Source of the DNA: Dactylonectria macrodidyma
Lineage: Eukaryota > Ascomycota > Sordariomycetes > Hypocreales > Nectriaceae
Direction of reading: 5' to 3'
DNA length: 64,000 nt
NCBI GenBank assembly: GCA_020744425.1
Contig: JAGMUV010000038.1
Span: 1 to 64,000, forward strand
Shown in pieces: positions 34,413-45,086 of this stretch (position 1 is the stretch's first letter; each line of letters begins with the position of its first letter). A program made the translations under genes and the position numbers. The notes under the pieces were generated by a model, which saw only the letters and a program-made list of their open reading frames with translations, ran no database searches and was not told the origin of the DNA.

Positions 34413-34645
34413 TCGAAGAATCCAAGGCTTCATTCAAACATCAAACAATCTGGAGGATCTGGGGTGCTAAGGCTCCAGTGACCAGAGAATTCGAGGCTGT
34501 CCGCCTCATAAACATCAAACATCAAACTACCTGGGAGATCTGGGGTGCTAAGGCCCCAGTGACCAGAGAATCCAAAGGCTATTCGCCTCACAAACTTATT
34601 TATCAAGCAATTCGGGAGACCTGGGGTGCCAAGGCCCTAGTGACC
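34403..34645 (+). repeat. Three 81-bp tandem repeats
   Basis: Units end at 34483, 34564 and 34645, each closing with TGGGGTGC(T/C)AAGGC(C/T)C(C/T)AGTGACC. They occupy the same relative place (before the purine tract) as the 261-bp repeats of the intact element, but with unrelated sequence. Confidence 0.85.
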
Positions 34646-34774
34646 GAACAATCCAACGCAAGTGTGGTAATAGAAGCTCTTTCCTGTTTTTCACCCACGA
34701 AGGTGTTTTTGAGGTTTTAATGAGGCCACACTCTGTTACGCAGAAACATCTCGCACCAATGGCTCGAGTGGGAG

Positions 34775-34916
34775 TGTTGAGATCCGTTGTTTAACGGATC
34801 AATGGCTATTCCGATCCATTGGTGGTGGGGATGTGGATGTCTTCTTGTCAATAGCTTCCGCTTGTTAGCGCTAGTTTTCCTTCTCCTTCAATCAACACAA
34901 CATGCTCATTTCAACA
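34775..34916 (+). repeat. LTR of the truncated copia element
   Basis: 142 bp starting TGTTGAGATCCG and ending CTCATTTCAACA. The last ~15 bases and the first six match the style of the 153-bp LTR; the middle differs, so this is a related family, not a copy. Confidence 0.8.
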
Positions 34917-35366
34917 AACTCAACCCAATACACATCGTTGACCTCACAACAGAAGCCATAGCCACAAGCAACAAGCATTTACCCAGCCACAGTTGCTGTT
35001 CCCGCAACCGGAGCTCTGCTCCTTCCACCCCCAACGGAGTGAGTCGTGCACAATTGCTGTTAATTGGTTGCTCATCAAGAGTTGCCTCAATATGTGGGCG
35101 TCATCTGGCATAATCCCAGCAGAAAATCAATTTCACCGTGCGGCTGGGAATGCTGTAATAATGACGTACCGGCACGAGGTCACATCTGTGAGTCGAATTT
35201 CTCTACCCTGTGTCTGCGAAGACAGCGGACGCGGCTTCGCCCCCGAAAACCCTTACTTTCGTGGCAACGCCCCCTTCGATTGCGGTGTTCACTGATTAAG
35301 AGCCAACGACCTCGCACCAAACAAGCTTAAGGATTGCAGAGTAAGAGGAATTATGCAACCACAATT

Positions 35367-35738
35367 ATGACAGTCTACTCGGTTCGAAACGTCGGGGTCT
35401 TCAACGGTGAAACCATCGAACGACCTACTCAACTATGTTTCCAAGGCAGCCCCGGAAACATCCTGCCCAAAGACACCGAGGCCCGAGATGACATCGATGG
35501 CACCAACTGCACACTCCTCCCGGGCTTTATAGACTCTAAGATTGACGGCGGCGCTTCGTTGTTGATCCTGCAGCAGTCCGCTGCGTTTGGCGTCACCACG
35601 GTAATCGACTCGAGCAGCGGCACGGCTGAGTCGCTGGCCATGCGGACAACGTCTTCTCAGAATGTGGGAATGCCTTCCTACCTGGCCACGGCCGTCGCAT
35701 TATTCAGTCGGTCCACAGTGGCCTGGCAGAAGAAGTAG
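35367..35738 (+). pseudogene. Amidohydrolase N-terminal fragment
   Basis: Metal-dependent amidohydrolases carry an HxH motif after the first strand. Here the frame from ATG 35367 has the N-terminal strands, then LLPGFIDSKIDGGASL, where the family normally shows GFIDSHID; the first metal-binding His is replaced by Lys. FGVTTVIDSSSG follows, as expected. The family sequence stops at about 35680-35690 and the frame continues antisense through a NACHT fragment (ending AVALFSRSTVAWQKK). It is both truncated and mutated at a key residue, so it is inactive. Confidence 0.75.
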
Positions 35739-36097
35739 GATAGTCGATTCGCGGGCTCTTTCTCCAGTTCGTCGATGATTCCGCATAGGAGCATGGTCTT
35801 GCCCTTGCCAGGGTCGCCCTTGATCCAGAGTAGCCGGCTTTGCGGATCGTCACAAAATCGCTGGAAGTCAGCGTGATCGAGGATCCAGCGGTACGAGTCC
35901 CTGAGCAGGCCGCCCTTTGCATCCTGGATGCGCTTCTTGTCGTCGCGGGGATCAGTAAAGTGCAGATCCTTTAGGCACTGCTTGTCCTTGTCGTCTTGGT
36001 GCCTTATCTCCTGTTGTTTAGTTTGGTCCTGGATAGCTAAATGGATATCTTGAAGCTTGACCTCTTGGGAGCGTGCGGCGATGGCGTGACCTGTATG
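35678..36097 (-). pseudogene. NACHT-domain fragment of another NLR
   Basis: An open minus-strand frame without a start codon, 140 codons. It encodes the linker and first part of a NACHT domain: FTDPRDDKKRIQDAKGGLLRDSYRWILDH, then the Walker A WIKGDPGKGKT and FFCQATVDRLNNATAV, ending at a stop at 35678. This KGGLL..SYRWIL type differs from the HeLo-like NLR at 24-32 kb. It lacks both ends and faces the amidohydrolase fragment. Confidence 0.8.
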
Positions 36098-36970
36098 TCA
36101 TCAGACAGGCTCCAGAATTGGAAAAGGACAGGTCAAATAGTAAGAGACGGATTGAAGGGTATACGAGAAATTCAGGCATTTGGATCGAGACAGATTACTA
36201 GGGCTCGGAACCGAGTATTGGACGCTTCTAGAATAGGCTTAGTGACAGCTGCCCCTCTCTAATCACGGGCGTAATGGAACATCATCATCATCATCATCCT
36301 TTGAGCATTCCGCGCCTGTGGCTCTTCGTGGTTTGCTACGGTATGATGTATCCTCAGCCTGCGCCGCCGCCGCCCAACTCGCTCCCTCAGCGGACACCGC
36401 GTCCTTCGATGATGAATTCTCGCGCCTCGCATCCTCTCAGTGTTGCTAATAATATGGCAATAAAACAATATACTGCAGTACATACGATATAATATGCGCC
36501 GCCTCCATATTGTACCAATACAATATGAAGGTTGTCATATTGTGACAATAAAACTGCGGCTTACCCGTCGTCCTCGCTTTTGTGCTCACTGACTATGTGC
36601 AACTGCTTCGCGAGGGCGCAAATTTTTCTTACCACATTAGGCACTGATAAGAACTTTGTTCAAATCGGCTTCTCAAACAGCCCCCAGAGTATGCATGTTG
36701 AAGGCTTGGTGTTGTTGATGCGTAGGGGGTTTGGCCATGGGGTCGGGTGGCTGCGGCCGTTATTCGCCCGAGCCTATGGCACGAGAGGGAGCCAAGGCTG
36801 ACGCGCCATCTCCGGCTGCCTATGATTGGCCTGCTCTTTTCGTATACTCCGGTTATCACGTGCGTTATGCTTGTACTTAAACGCTGCCTGCAATAATAGC
36901 CGCCACTCTCTTTGTCATTTCTCTAACTACTCCTTCACCTGGCTTTCTTTCCAAAACGCTGCCTTTCACC
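36098..36970. other. Intergenic, no gene recognised
   Basis: Contains a short CAT/ATC microsatellite at 36281-36298 and repeated CAATATGA/TCATATTG words near 36508-36546. The 3' part is the leader of the gene at 36971. Confidence 0.35.
36281..36298. repeat. (ATC)6 microsatellite
   Basis: Six ATC units in a row. Confidence 0.8.
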
Positions 36971-37525
36971 ATGAGCAATTCGAATGCACCCGATCACTCA
37001 ACCATCAACAACCTAGAAGAGTTTCCGTCAAAAAAAGGTCGAGTTATTCAAGCTCAGATAAAATTTGGCACGACATTTGCGTTTGCCGACGAATCGTTTC
37101 TAGATGAACCTCAGTCCTCTTTGGTACAATTTCGCGCTGGCGGTTCGCCAAGTGCTATGTTCTCTACTGACGCCCCGACAATGAACTTCGACTCCGATAG
37201 CGATATACTCTACTTAACGATGGACCCAGACTCGAGACAGGAATATGATTGCTTCGTCCTGGCATATGAGGGGGAAATCAAACGTATAAAGTTTATGGCT
37301 GTTCCCCTTGGGAACCCCGCCGCCTCACCGCCGGCTGGCAAATTGACATCGGATCTAAATTATCGACATCGTGTTCGGTTTGAGCAAATTTTTGCTGGGC
37401 GCTGCCCAAAGCTGGAACGACTTTTCCTTGTATTGCCGACAAGAGAGCACTTTCAGAAAGCTTTGAGGTTTGTTCTTTGTGTGGAGCCGGTTGTGTTGGA
37501 TGGACCTACGAGGATCATACCATGA
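36971..37525 (+). CDS. Hypothetical protein (184 aa)
   Basis: A single-exon frame from an ATG in a good context (CACCATGAG). The N-terminal ~40 residues are polar. The rest looks folded: FDSDSDILYLTMDP, then YEGEIKRIKFMAVPLG and FEQIFAGRCPKLERLFLVLPTREHF near the C-terminus. The combination of an LYL strand and CPKLERLFLV resembles the leucine-strand pattern after the start of fungal 2EXR/F-box-like proteins, but the characteristic N-terminal box is missing, so I leave the family open. No signal peptide or membrane segment. Confidence 0.55.
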   Translation: MSNSNAPDHSTINNLEEFPSKKGRVIQAQIKFGTTFAFADESFLDEPQSSLVQFRAGGSPSAMFSTDAPTMNFDSDSDILYLTMDPDSRQEYDCFVLAYEGEIKRIKFMAVPLGNPAASPPAGKLTSDLNYRHRVRFEQIFAGRCPKLERLFLVLPTREHFQKALRFVLCVEPVVLDGPTRIIP

Positions 37526-38302
37526 ATCAGTGCATGCTGCGAAGTGGCGAGAGCGGAAAAGGACCATATGGCTCGAAAACACACACCCAGTTTGGAGCTA
37601 TGAAGGGCCGAAATGAATGCCTAGCCGGATGAGCAATAGCCATTCTAGTTGCAATACTACCACAGAACCCACTTTTCTTGACAATCAGATGGCCCATTAA
37701 GAGGAATGCCTCAGAGTGAGCCCTTATGGATCTATGACGGATGACGGACCAAAACTGTCCGAAATAACCACTTTAGCGCGGCTTGCTGTAGATACACCGT
37801 TAAGAATTAAATATACCACGAAGGACCAGAACTGCATTTCAAGATGAAAAGGCCCAAGTCAATTTTTCTTTACCGTTTTTCTCCCCAAAACACCAAGTTC
37901 CGGTTACAAGTGACAGTTCCTGCTACAGTCGGGTCGCAAAAGGCTCAATCCGGGCCCACTTCTATGGCACTAACATTGCCTATCCATTTTTGGCTCCGGC
38001 TGACATGGCAGAGACGTAAGGCACGCTGCTCCGTACTTAAAAACACCCAATCACCCCCCCGAACCTTACGTATCGCAACCCTGCAGGCTGTGTTGATTCA
38101 GAATAGGAAAATTATATCTTTTCCCCATCAGATTGGACTGCCAGTAAGAACAGAATATATCCCTCCCGCTGATTTCTCTGGTAAGATACAATATGATTAG
38201 TTATTTGACACATCTTCCCCTGCCCTGGTATATAGTTAGTGTCTACTCTGAAGTTAACCGCTGTGCCCAAGTGGCAACTATCGACAATAAGGTCCATCAG
38301 CC

Positions 38303-39673
38303 ATGTCTCATCAAGCCCCACTACAAAACGTTATCAATCAGCTCAAAGCTCACGATGCATTGGCACTCAAAAAGGCGTTTCCCGGAGATCTCAGTGTCAA
38401 CAAATGCTATCAGTCGCGCATCGACCCAGTTGCCTATCTCTCCAAAACTTTCATGCATCCAGTTACGCTGATGTCGGCTATGTTCGATTCTGGCTGTGTT
38501 ATTAGTGGATCTCGGGCATTGGAATTCTTCATCCCAGGGTCCATCACACCGCAGTCAGACTGGGACTTCTACGTCCCCGGTTACAAAGAATCCGTCGCCG
38601 ATATGATTAATGTCCTAGCTTTATGTGGCGTGACTTGGGACTTAGAGGGTGATGCAATCGTTAGCGCTTTGACCCAAAGTGGAACTGTGGAAGTTGCCGT
38701 TAGAACCATGGAGGCCTTGGCATCATGGATGTCGCAGTTGGATGCAGCCACAGCAACCACATTGATGGGGGAGAGCTTGTATCAGGTCTTATCGGCCTTT
38801 CTAAGATCCACACGGAGCTCTTGCGATAAAAGTTACACTGTCAGCATTGACCCAGACAACCGGGTGGTGGTCACGCCGAACCAATTCCTACCAGACGAGA
38901 GGCCCGTAGACTCAGCGACCTATAAAGACAGTGCAGGGCAATCCTTCAATCTACTGCGTGGTTCAATAATGACAAGCACAAGCACACAGCCTGTGCAATT
39001 AATTGTTGGCTACCATTATTCGGGCGTACGAAGTTGCTTGAGCTTCATCAAAGACTTCTACGCAAGCCATGTGCAATGCTTTATCAGTGGATGGTGTGCA
39101 AGCCATTTGTACTACGCTGATGCTAGTGCTGGGAAGGCATTCCTGTGGCAACGGCCTGAGATGAGCGCAGCTGTTGAGACAGCCATCGTGAAGTACCAGA
39201 AAAGAGGTTTTGAGTTCTTCCCTGCTCCTAAAACTAGTCCTACCCTTCGGCGACTAAAGGATAGTCGCGGAATGTTTTTGGACTACGGTGATATATACCA
39301 GCAATTCATACGAAGCAGTAACCAGAGCTTGCTTCAAAAATGGCTCACTGAGCGCCGCCAGAACATCGACAGCATACAGTGGACCGAGTTTCAGGGCGAG
39401 ATATTGTCAATGTATAGCCCAATGGAGGCTTGCTGGAAAAGAAGTAAATCGTATGCTGTTGCAGCATATGGCCTGCCACTTGATCGTCTTCGGCGTCTTG
39501 CAGACATCATCTCTCTGAACACGCCGAGTACTGATGCTATGAGGACTGAATTATTCTTCAGTACAGTGAGAAAAACGGTGATGGGCGACGAATGGTACTC
39601 TAGAGAGGCCGCAAGATCAGGAGCAGTCTATTTTACTTTTCGGGACGCTACTCCTTGGTCTTGGTTGATGTAG
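38303..39673 (+). CDS. Predicted nucleotidyltransferase-fold protein (456 aa)
   Basis: A long single-exon frame starting MSHQAPLQNV. Residues 65-91 read CVISGSRALEFF...SDWDFYV: a Gly-Ser pair (69-70) after a hydrophobic strand, followed by Asp86-x-Asp88 in a second strand. This is the hG[GS]...Dh[DE]h signature of the polymerase-beta-like nucleotidyltransferase superfamily, where the acidic pair binds metal and NTP. Fungal genomes hold many uncharacterised proteins with this SGSRALE...SDWDFY core, as far as I recall. Residues about 215-300 contain further strands (QPVQLIVGYHY) and a Cys/His-containing segment. A third catalytic acid cannot be assigned by eye. Substrate and role are unknown; a TA-like or immunity role is speculation. 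Confidence 0.65.
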   Translation: MSHQAPLQNVINQLKAHDALALKKAFPGDLSVNKCYQSRIDPVAYLSKTFMHPVTLMSAMFDSGCVISGSRALEFFIPGSITPQSDWDFYVPGYKESVADMINVLALCGVTWDLEGDAIVSALTQSGTVEVAVRTMEALASWMSQLDAATATTLMGESLYQVLSAFLRSTRSSCDKSYTVSIDPDNRVVVTPNQFLPDERPVDSATYKDSAGQSFNLLRGSIMTSTSTQPVQLIVGYHYSGVRSCLSFIKDFYASHVQCFISGWCASHLYYADASAGKAFLWQRPEMSAAVETAIVKYQKRGFEFFPAPKTSPTLRRLKDSRGMFLDYGDIYQQFIRSSNQSLLQKWLTERRQNIDSIQWTEFQGEILSMYSPMEACWKRSKSYAVAAYGLPLDRLRRLADIISLNTPSTDAMRTELFFSTVRKTVMGDEWYSREAARSGAVYFTFRDATPWSWLM

Positions 39674-40493
39674 GAGGAACAACTACTGAGAATGCAAGGA
39701 TGAGCGGAAGTAGGTTGCTTCCTGGTCAGACAGTCGCATTTTGGAATGAAGAGATGGGATGGAACAAATTGGGAATCAAAACGATATGAAGCAATGCGAA
39801 AGAAGAACAGTAGTCTGAGTAAAATTGAGCGAGGAAAAGGAAGACGGATTCTTGATAGCAGAGTAGGGGGAAGACTAAGATTTGAGTCAACTCCGATGAG
39901 CAATCGAAGAAGAGGTAATGCATGTGTCCGCCCCACGTGCACGGCCGGATTAACTCTGAACCTGGGGGGCGGCATTTTGCTGAATATGTTGTCAAGATAC
40001 CTGGAACTTCAATGCACATGCAGCACACGCTAAGGTGCCTTTGGTAGGTGGGGGGCCTGTATCCTCCAGCCCGAAGAGCCAACTGGGCGGAAGGCCATCA
40101 GCGGGCCGATACTAGGTTCGTACACGCCGTCTCCGAAAGAGATTCAACCAGCTCAGTCAAGTTACTCGCGAGGTTTTTTACGTCTGTGGGGGGATCCAGG
40201 CAAAGTCGTTGGGTTAAGGTCCGGGTCAGACGATGGTTCGGTACCACAGGGTGTCGTTGCTGGCGTTAACGCAGAAATGGATGTCGTAACTGATGCCGGG
40301 GCAATCGCCGGAGCCATCGCCGGGGTCAGCACAGAAGTCACAAACCAAGTTCCAGCTATTATTTTGTGTAGCTTGTCAACAAGATGGCTGCTGGCACCGT
40401 TTTCATCGGGATTGAGATGTGGATTAATGTAATTGACAGAAGCTTGCAAGACCTATCTTGTCGTAAGTAATTAGAATTATTAAGAGTCAGGGT
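39674..40493. other. Intergenic, no gene recognised
   Basis: Short frames only. The minus-strand stretch at 40162-40449 is Pro/Ala/Thr-rich low complexity and follows directly on the broken hAT gene. Confidence 0.35.
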
Positions 40494-41147
40494 CTAAGAA
40501 ACCTCCATAGCCTGATGCAGGTCTTCGAACTGTTCGTCTCCCGTGTCAAACGTTTTCCAGTAGAAGGCTGGACCGTCTGGTAGTTGTACCGATATATTAA
40601 CGATTCTGTGGCCCGAGACATTATCGGAAGCGTCAAATATGATATTGAACCATTCTGAGCTGGTAATGCGCTTGAAAACCTCGTCATAGAGTTCCTGATA
40701 CAAGTCGGGAAGAATTCTTGTGATAACGGCGCGGTTAGGAGGCTTCCAGCCAGGCTTAATGCGATTGAAGAAATAGCGCCAACGGCGGCTCTCGAAAAGG
40801 CTGAAGGGCCGGCCGCCGGCGATTACAGCAGCGGCGGCATCATAGGCGAAACTGTGACTCTCGTCTTGCGAGATATGCTGGATTCCGACCTCGGTTATCT
40901 TCTTTTGTATGGCTTCAGAATATGAGGGAAGATAGCCAGCGTTGTCTTGAGCTTGACGCTCTTGTCGCTGCTTGGCTTGCCATTTCTCACACGCAGCGAG
41001 ATGCTCTTTCGGCCTCCCAATAGAGGTTGCTGCAAAATCCTTCTGGCAGTGACGGCATCTGTATCGCTTGCTTTTCTTGGAGTCAGAGCGGCCGAGGTCG
41101 ATAAACTGTCGCCAAATAAAGGCAGCATCAGCTTTGGTGGGCGCCAT
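40494..41147 (-). pseudogene. BED-hAT transposase, N-terminal fragment
   Basis: The frame begins MAPTKADAAFIWRQF. A BED-type zinc finger follows at about 29-54 (YRCRHCQKDFAA...HLAAC: Cys, Cys, His, Cys), then PFSLFESRRWRYFFNRIKPGW and the start of the hAT catalytic region (WFNIIFDASDNVSGHRIVNI). The frame stops at 40494 and no further hAT sequence follows. A full hAT transposase would run to about 600-800 residues. A C-terminal hAT fragment at 55309-56226 is on the same strand, but 14 kb away. Confidence 0.8.
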
Positions 41148-41283
41148 CTTTTGGCGATACCTTCAATCGGGAGAGAATGGCAGAGTGTGTTGAGCTGCTA
41201 AGCCAACAGAGTTTTTGTACAGCCCCGTGCTTGTACAATATGACCCACAAATTCCCTTATTAGGAATATTATGGGTCCAGATT

Positions 41284-41360
41284 GTACGTACATAGTACGT
41301 GTACGTACATTTTCTTTCTGTACGTACGTACGTACAACACAGTTGTACAAACTGTACAAC
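41284..41360. repeat. TACGTACG-rich palindromic block
   Basis: Dense TACGTAC/GTACGTA words, including a 16-base TACG array, followed by GTTGTACAA and CTGTACAAC. It lies upstream of the BED-hAT fragment and could be its terminal or regulatory DNA. Confidence 0.5.
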
Positions 41361-44300
41361 ATCCCTATCCATAGCCCGGGCATAGATGCTATTGATGGTC
41401 CGTATAGGGATTCCTGTCATGCCATGGATCTCGAGAGAGATCTTAGCTGCGCCAGCAGGAGCCTTCAAAGTAACCACCAAAGCCCGGGTCGCAATATCAG
41501 TTGGCATTTCGCGGTACTGAGAGGAAGAAATAGAGGGAAAATTGCTCACAGAATGAGGCCAGACAATTTAGGAGGGGTAATACTCCCTGCATTTTTGGTG
41601 GCGTTCCTTAGCGCCTTGGCAGGCAAGGACTTTTTGGGGCTGCCTCCGTACCATGGTCGGGCTTCTGGGCTGGACCATGCTCCACAAAAGGTGAGTGTTA
41701 ATTGGCCAAAGCTTTGATCACGTGTGCCCCACCTGACGGCTAGCTCGGTCGAAATAGGAAGTAAGTGGGACGTGGTCCAGTACAGGTCATCAAAACCCAC
41801 ATAATCCAGGGTCTGCCCGCCCCGAGGATGACACCCAACCGCTTAGCCTCGTCGATCTTAGCGCATTTGCGTCTAGCGTCAACCAGAGCCAAATCAAAGG
41901 AGACAAACCTCAAGCATGTAACGTTGGATGTGAAGAGCGAAACTAGATCCCGTGTTGTGGCATGGAAGCTTGTATTTTAAATCTCGTCAGTGGCGCCCCC
42001 CCATGACTCGCACTATGCATCGGAAACGCCGGCGAGGTCGTGTCTTTGTCCAATGCCAGAAATGTGACATTAGGAAGCCTTCTGGGTTCTGGCAAAAACA
42101 AGCCAGGGCAGCGACTAGTCCCCATCATTTAAGACGCGATGATGCGAACCTTGGGCGAGTACGCCGTGGCTGCATGGAAATGCGAAGCGTATTTGAATAG
42201 GCAACTGCCATGCGCAAGACGTCCTCCGCAAGGGCCTCCATCGTGGTCGTGTAGATATCTGTTCTTCCAACCAGCTTGCGTCTCGTGCTGTGCAGAGTCC
42301 CATAGACTAATTCCAGCCTCGTCCCAGGCCTAACCGACTCCGTATAGCCCCTCTTCACGGTCAGGGCTAGCTAGGCAAGATGGACTAGACTTCAGTAGTA
42401 GAGTGACCCACACGACAAGTCAGCATGACAGAAATCTGATCAGTTGATTGGCATATGATTACACAATTCAATTTGACGGCGCCGAACCTGAGAGCCCATC
42501 ATTCTATTCACAATCTTGACTCGACCACCATCGATCACTTGAGGCCGTAGGACAATTTCCCTTGCCATGCTTTTGTGTCAGTGAGTAGACGGTGTTCTGG
42601 ACCATGCCGATCAAATATTAACTCTGTGGCTTCTTTCCGTGAGTGGATGTGTCCCATCAGAGATAGTTGGGCATCTACGCTACGAGCAATACCACACACA
42701 ATAATATTCGTGAGTTCCGCATCTTGTACTCTCTGGATTAGGTGCTTGCCTGATATGCCTGAAACATGATAAATCACAAATATCACTTAACTCAAAGACG
42801 AAACTCAAGGCCCACTAAAATCCATTTCTGTCTTGCGTTAGTGCTGAGCTTTAGCTGAGGCGTCAAGCAGCTGGAACCATATCCTGGAACTGGGATCTGT
42901 TCTGAAGGTCGGGCCGGGGACTCTGGGGAAGTTGCGGGGGGTTGGGATGGTGTCTGGGGTAACTCCACAATTGGCTCAACTGTGGGAGAAACCATTGTTC
43001 TTTGGCATGACTAGCACATACCACGCCATAACCAATAACGCCCCTGTCAAGATGGTTGAATAAGCTTTGGGCGTCAGTTGATCCGCGTTCCCGGTGTGCT
43101 TGATATGGGAGACTCCCCTGGGTGCAAGGTACGTACCTATTCCACTGGTCCACATTTTCGAGCACCAGACCACAGGCTCCTGACCATGGCCCAAATCCAT
43201 CCGCGACTTGTTGCACCGTCTGTCAGCCACCTTGTTCTTCCTATGCAAACTGCGCACTGGCGCATGTGTTGAGCGGCTGTTGAACTGCAGCCACATAGGC
43301 CCGGTTTTCTTGAAGTAGCCGAGTTCGCAGCAGTGTAGTCGCCCTTAGAGTCATGAAGGCGGGCTTTGTGCTGCTGCGGGAATGAGGACGGAGGACAGTG
43401 CCTATTGCCTTCGTAGTTGTTGACCCGCTTCAGCGAAAAAGTATGGTGCTCTGGGGACTCAGATCCTATCAAATCCTCGAGGCGATGGTACGGGCGGCGG
43501 GAGCTCTGTCAACGCCAGCTGAATTGATATTTAGGATTGTAGGGAGCCCACGCTCACCTGCTCTTGAGGATCCCTTCTTTCTCTCCCTTGCTTCCTACCA
43601 CCTCCACATGTCTCACAACACGAAAAAAATCAACTTTTGAGTTGTCACCTCTGCTCCCCCTCCTCACCCCTCTCCTCTTTTACTTTCCTCTTTCATCTTC
43701 TTCTTCCTTTCTACGCAGTCTGTTCACCCGCTCTGGTGCCTTCCACACGACTTGACAAAGACACCGCCGTCCGCAGCAGCAGCAGGCTTTGTCCTTGCCC
43801 GCCATATTAGTGGCCTAGCGCTGCCCGGCTTTGTGTCTGGTGTCGTCCACTGCTGCTCCGTTGCAAGTCGCCAAACCGCCAGTGCCCAACCAACGCGAGA
43901 TCCAACCATCTCCAGACTACAGACCGCATGCCCCAATCAGCTCAGATCGAGTCGATGACATCAACACAAGAGAACGTCGCAAAGGTAACCAACTGGTTCA
44001 TTCCAACACAAGTTTCTCCCTCCAGCCTACGCTCACCCGACACCGTTGCCCGCGCTGTAGCCAGCGATCTTCCCCCTGGCTCCAAGAGCCGGCAACGCCA
44101 AACGTCCGCGAGCATCAACTTTCTTGCCAGTCTCCAACGCGCGAGAGGAGTATAACCCGGTGCCGTGGGTTTTTCTTCACTCGCCCATCTCTCTGTCTTG
44201 AACAGACTTGAGCGCCACGTCCCCTAGGCCCGGCCATTAGGCCAGCTTCACGATTGCCGCCGCCTTAAGGAGTTTGCGCTATATGTTTTCTTGTCAGTGA

Positions 44301-44568
44301 GCCAGCGGGCCAACATCGATCCCCCAGTTCCCTCCCACTCTGCGTTGTGGCGCCGGATTTGGCACTGCCCCAGCCAGCCCTGAATTCCAGCAATTAAGCC
44401 GCGCTCATTTGGTCTTTGGTATGCGTCTGTCGATCTAAGGTCCCAAGTCCCAGGCCGCCTCCCTGTCAGTCTGCCGCCCTAGTGCCGTCATATATCATAT
44501 TTCCTATCGCACTTTAGATCTACCTATACCCGTGGCCCTTCTGGCATTCTCTATTTCTTTGCCTTTTG
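41361..44568. other. Intergenic, no gene recognised
   Basis: Small frames on both strands. The minus-strand frames at 42125-42358 and 42535-42786 have protein-like composition but no motif I know. The last ~900 bp is the upstream region of the GATA gene and could hold 5' untranslated exons (for example ATGACATC...GCAAAG|GTAACC near 43958-43986). Confidence 0.35.
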
Positions 44569-44597
44569 CTTCTTCTTCTTCTTCTTCTTCTTCTTCT
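44569..44597. repeat. CTT microsatellite in the GATA-gene leader
   Basis: Nine or ten uninterrupted CTT/TCT units in a pyrimidine-rich stretch about 490 bp upstream of the likely start codon. Confidence 0.8.
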
Positions 44598-45086
44598 CCT
44601 CGCTGGTCCTCCTGTGTCTATAGCCCATCCCTCACCTGAGTAGGTCGTCACATCTAGTCCTGGTTCCATATCTCGATCCCATTCTTGGCTTTTCAAGTCC
44701 TCCACTACGGAGTCTCTTTCTTCATCACCCCTCTGCCGATCTCTTTCATTCTTCATTCATCAAGCACTCCCCTGCCGAATCTAGCCAGATCAGATGCATC
44801 AAAGGCCTCAAATTGCCCCAGCTCATCTTTAGTGTTTGCCACACCCCCTGACTACCTTGGAAGAGGTCCGTTCGACTTCCGATACGAGAGCTGCCACAGC
44901 ATCCTCTCTTATTTCTGGCTGCTCCTCCTACATCAACAACTCCGTCCCTCTTACCGCTTTCACTCCGCCTCCAATCCCCAACAACTGCGCCACCTACTTC
45001 AACCATACCATTTTTACCACCACTACCGACAGCACTTATCCATCTCAAGAGATCCTATCGAAACGTCGCATAGGGAACCCCCTGCC

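Larger units (their letters stand above)
34403..34916 (+). mobile_element. Truncated second copia element (3' end with LTR)
   Basis: It consists of three 81-bp tandem repeats, the block TTTCACCCACGAAGGTGTTTT...TTTTAATGAG also found before the right LTR of the first copia element, the tract GAGTGGGAG, and an LTR. Gag-pol and the left LTR are missing; the left edge abuts the broken Tc1 gene. No target duplication can be identified. Confidence 0.75.

Noticed and set aside
35704..35922. Minus frame of 72 codons
   Set aside because: It is the wrong frame of the NACHT fragment, whose Walker A motif lies in the adjacent frame.
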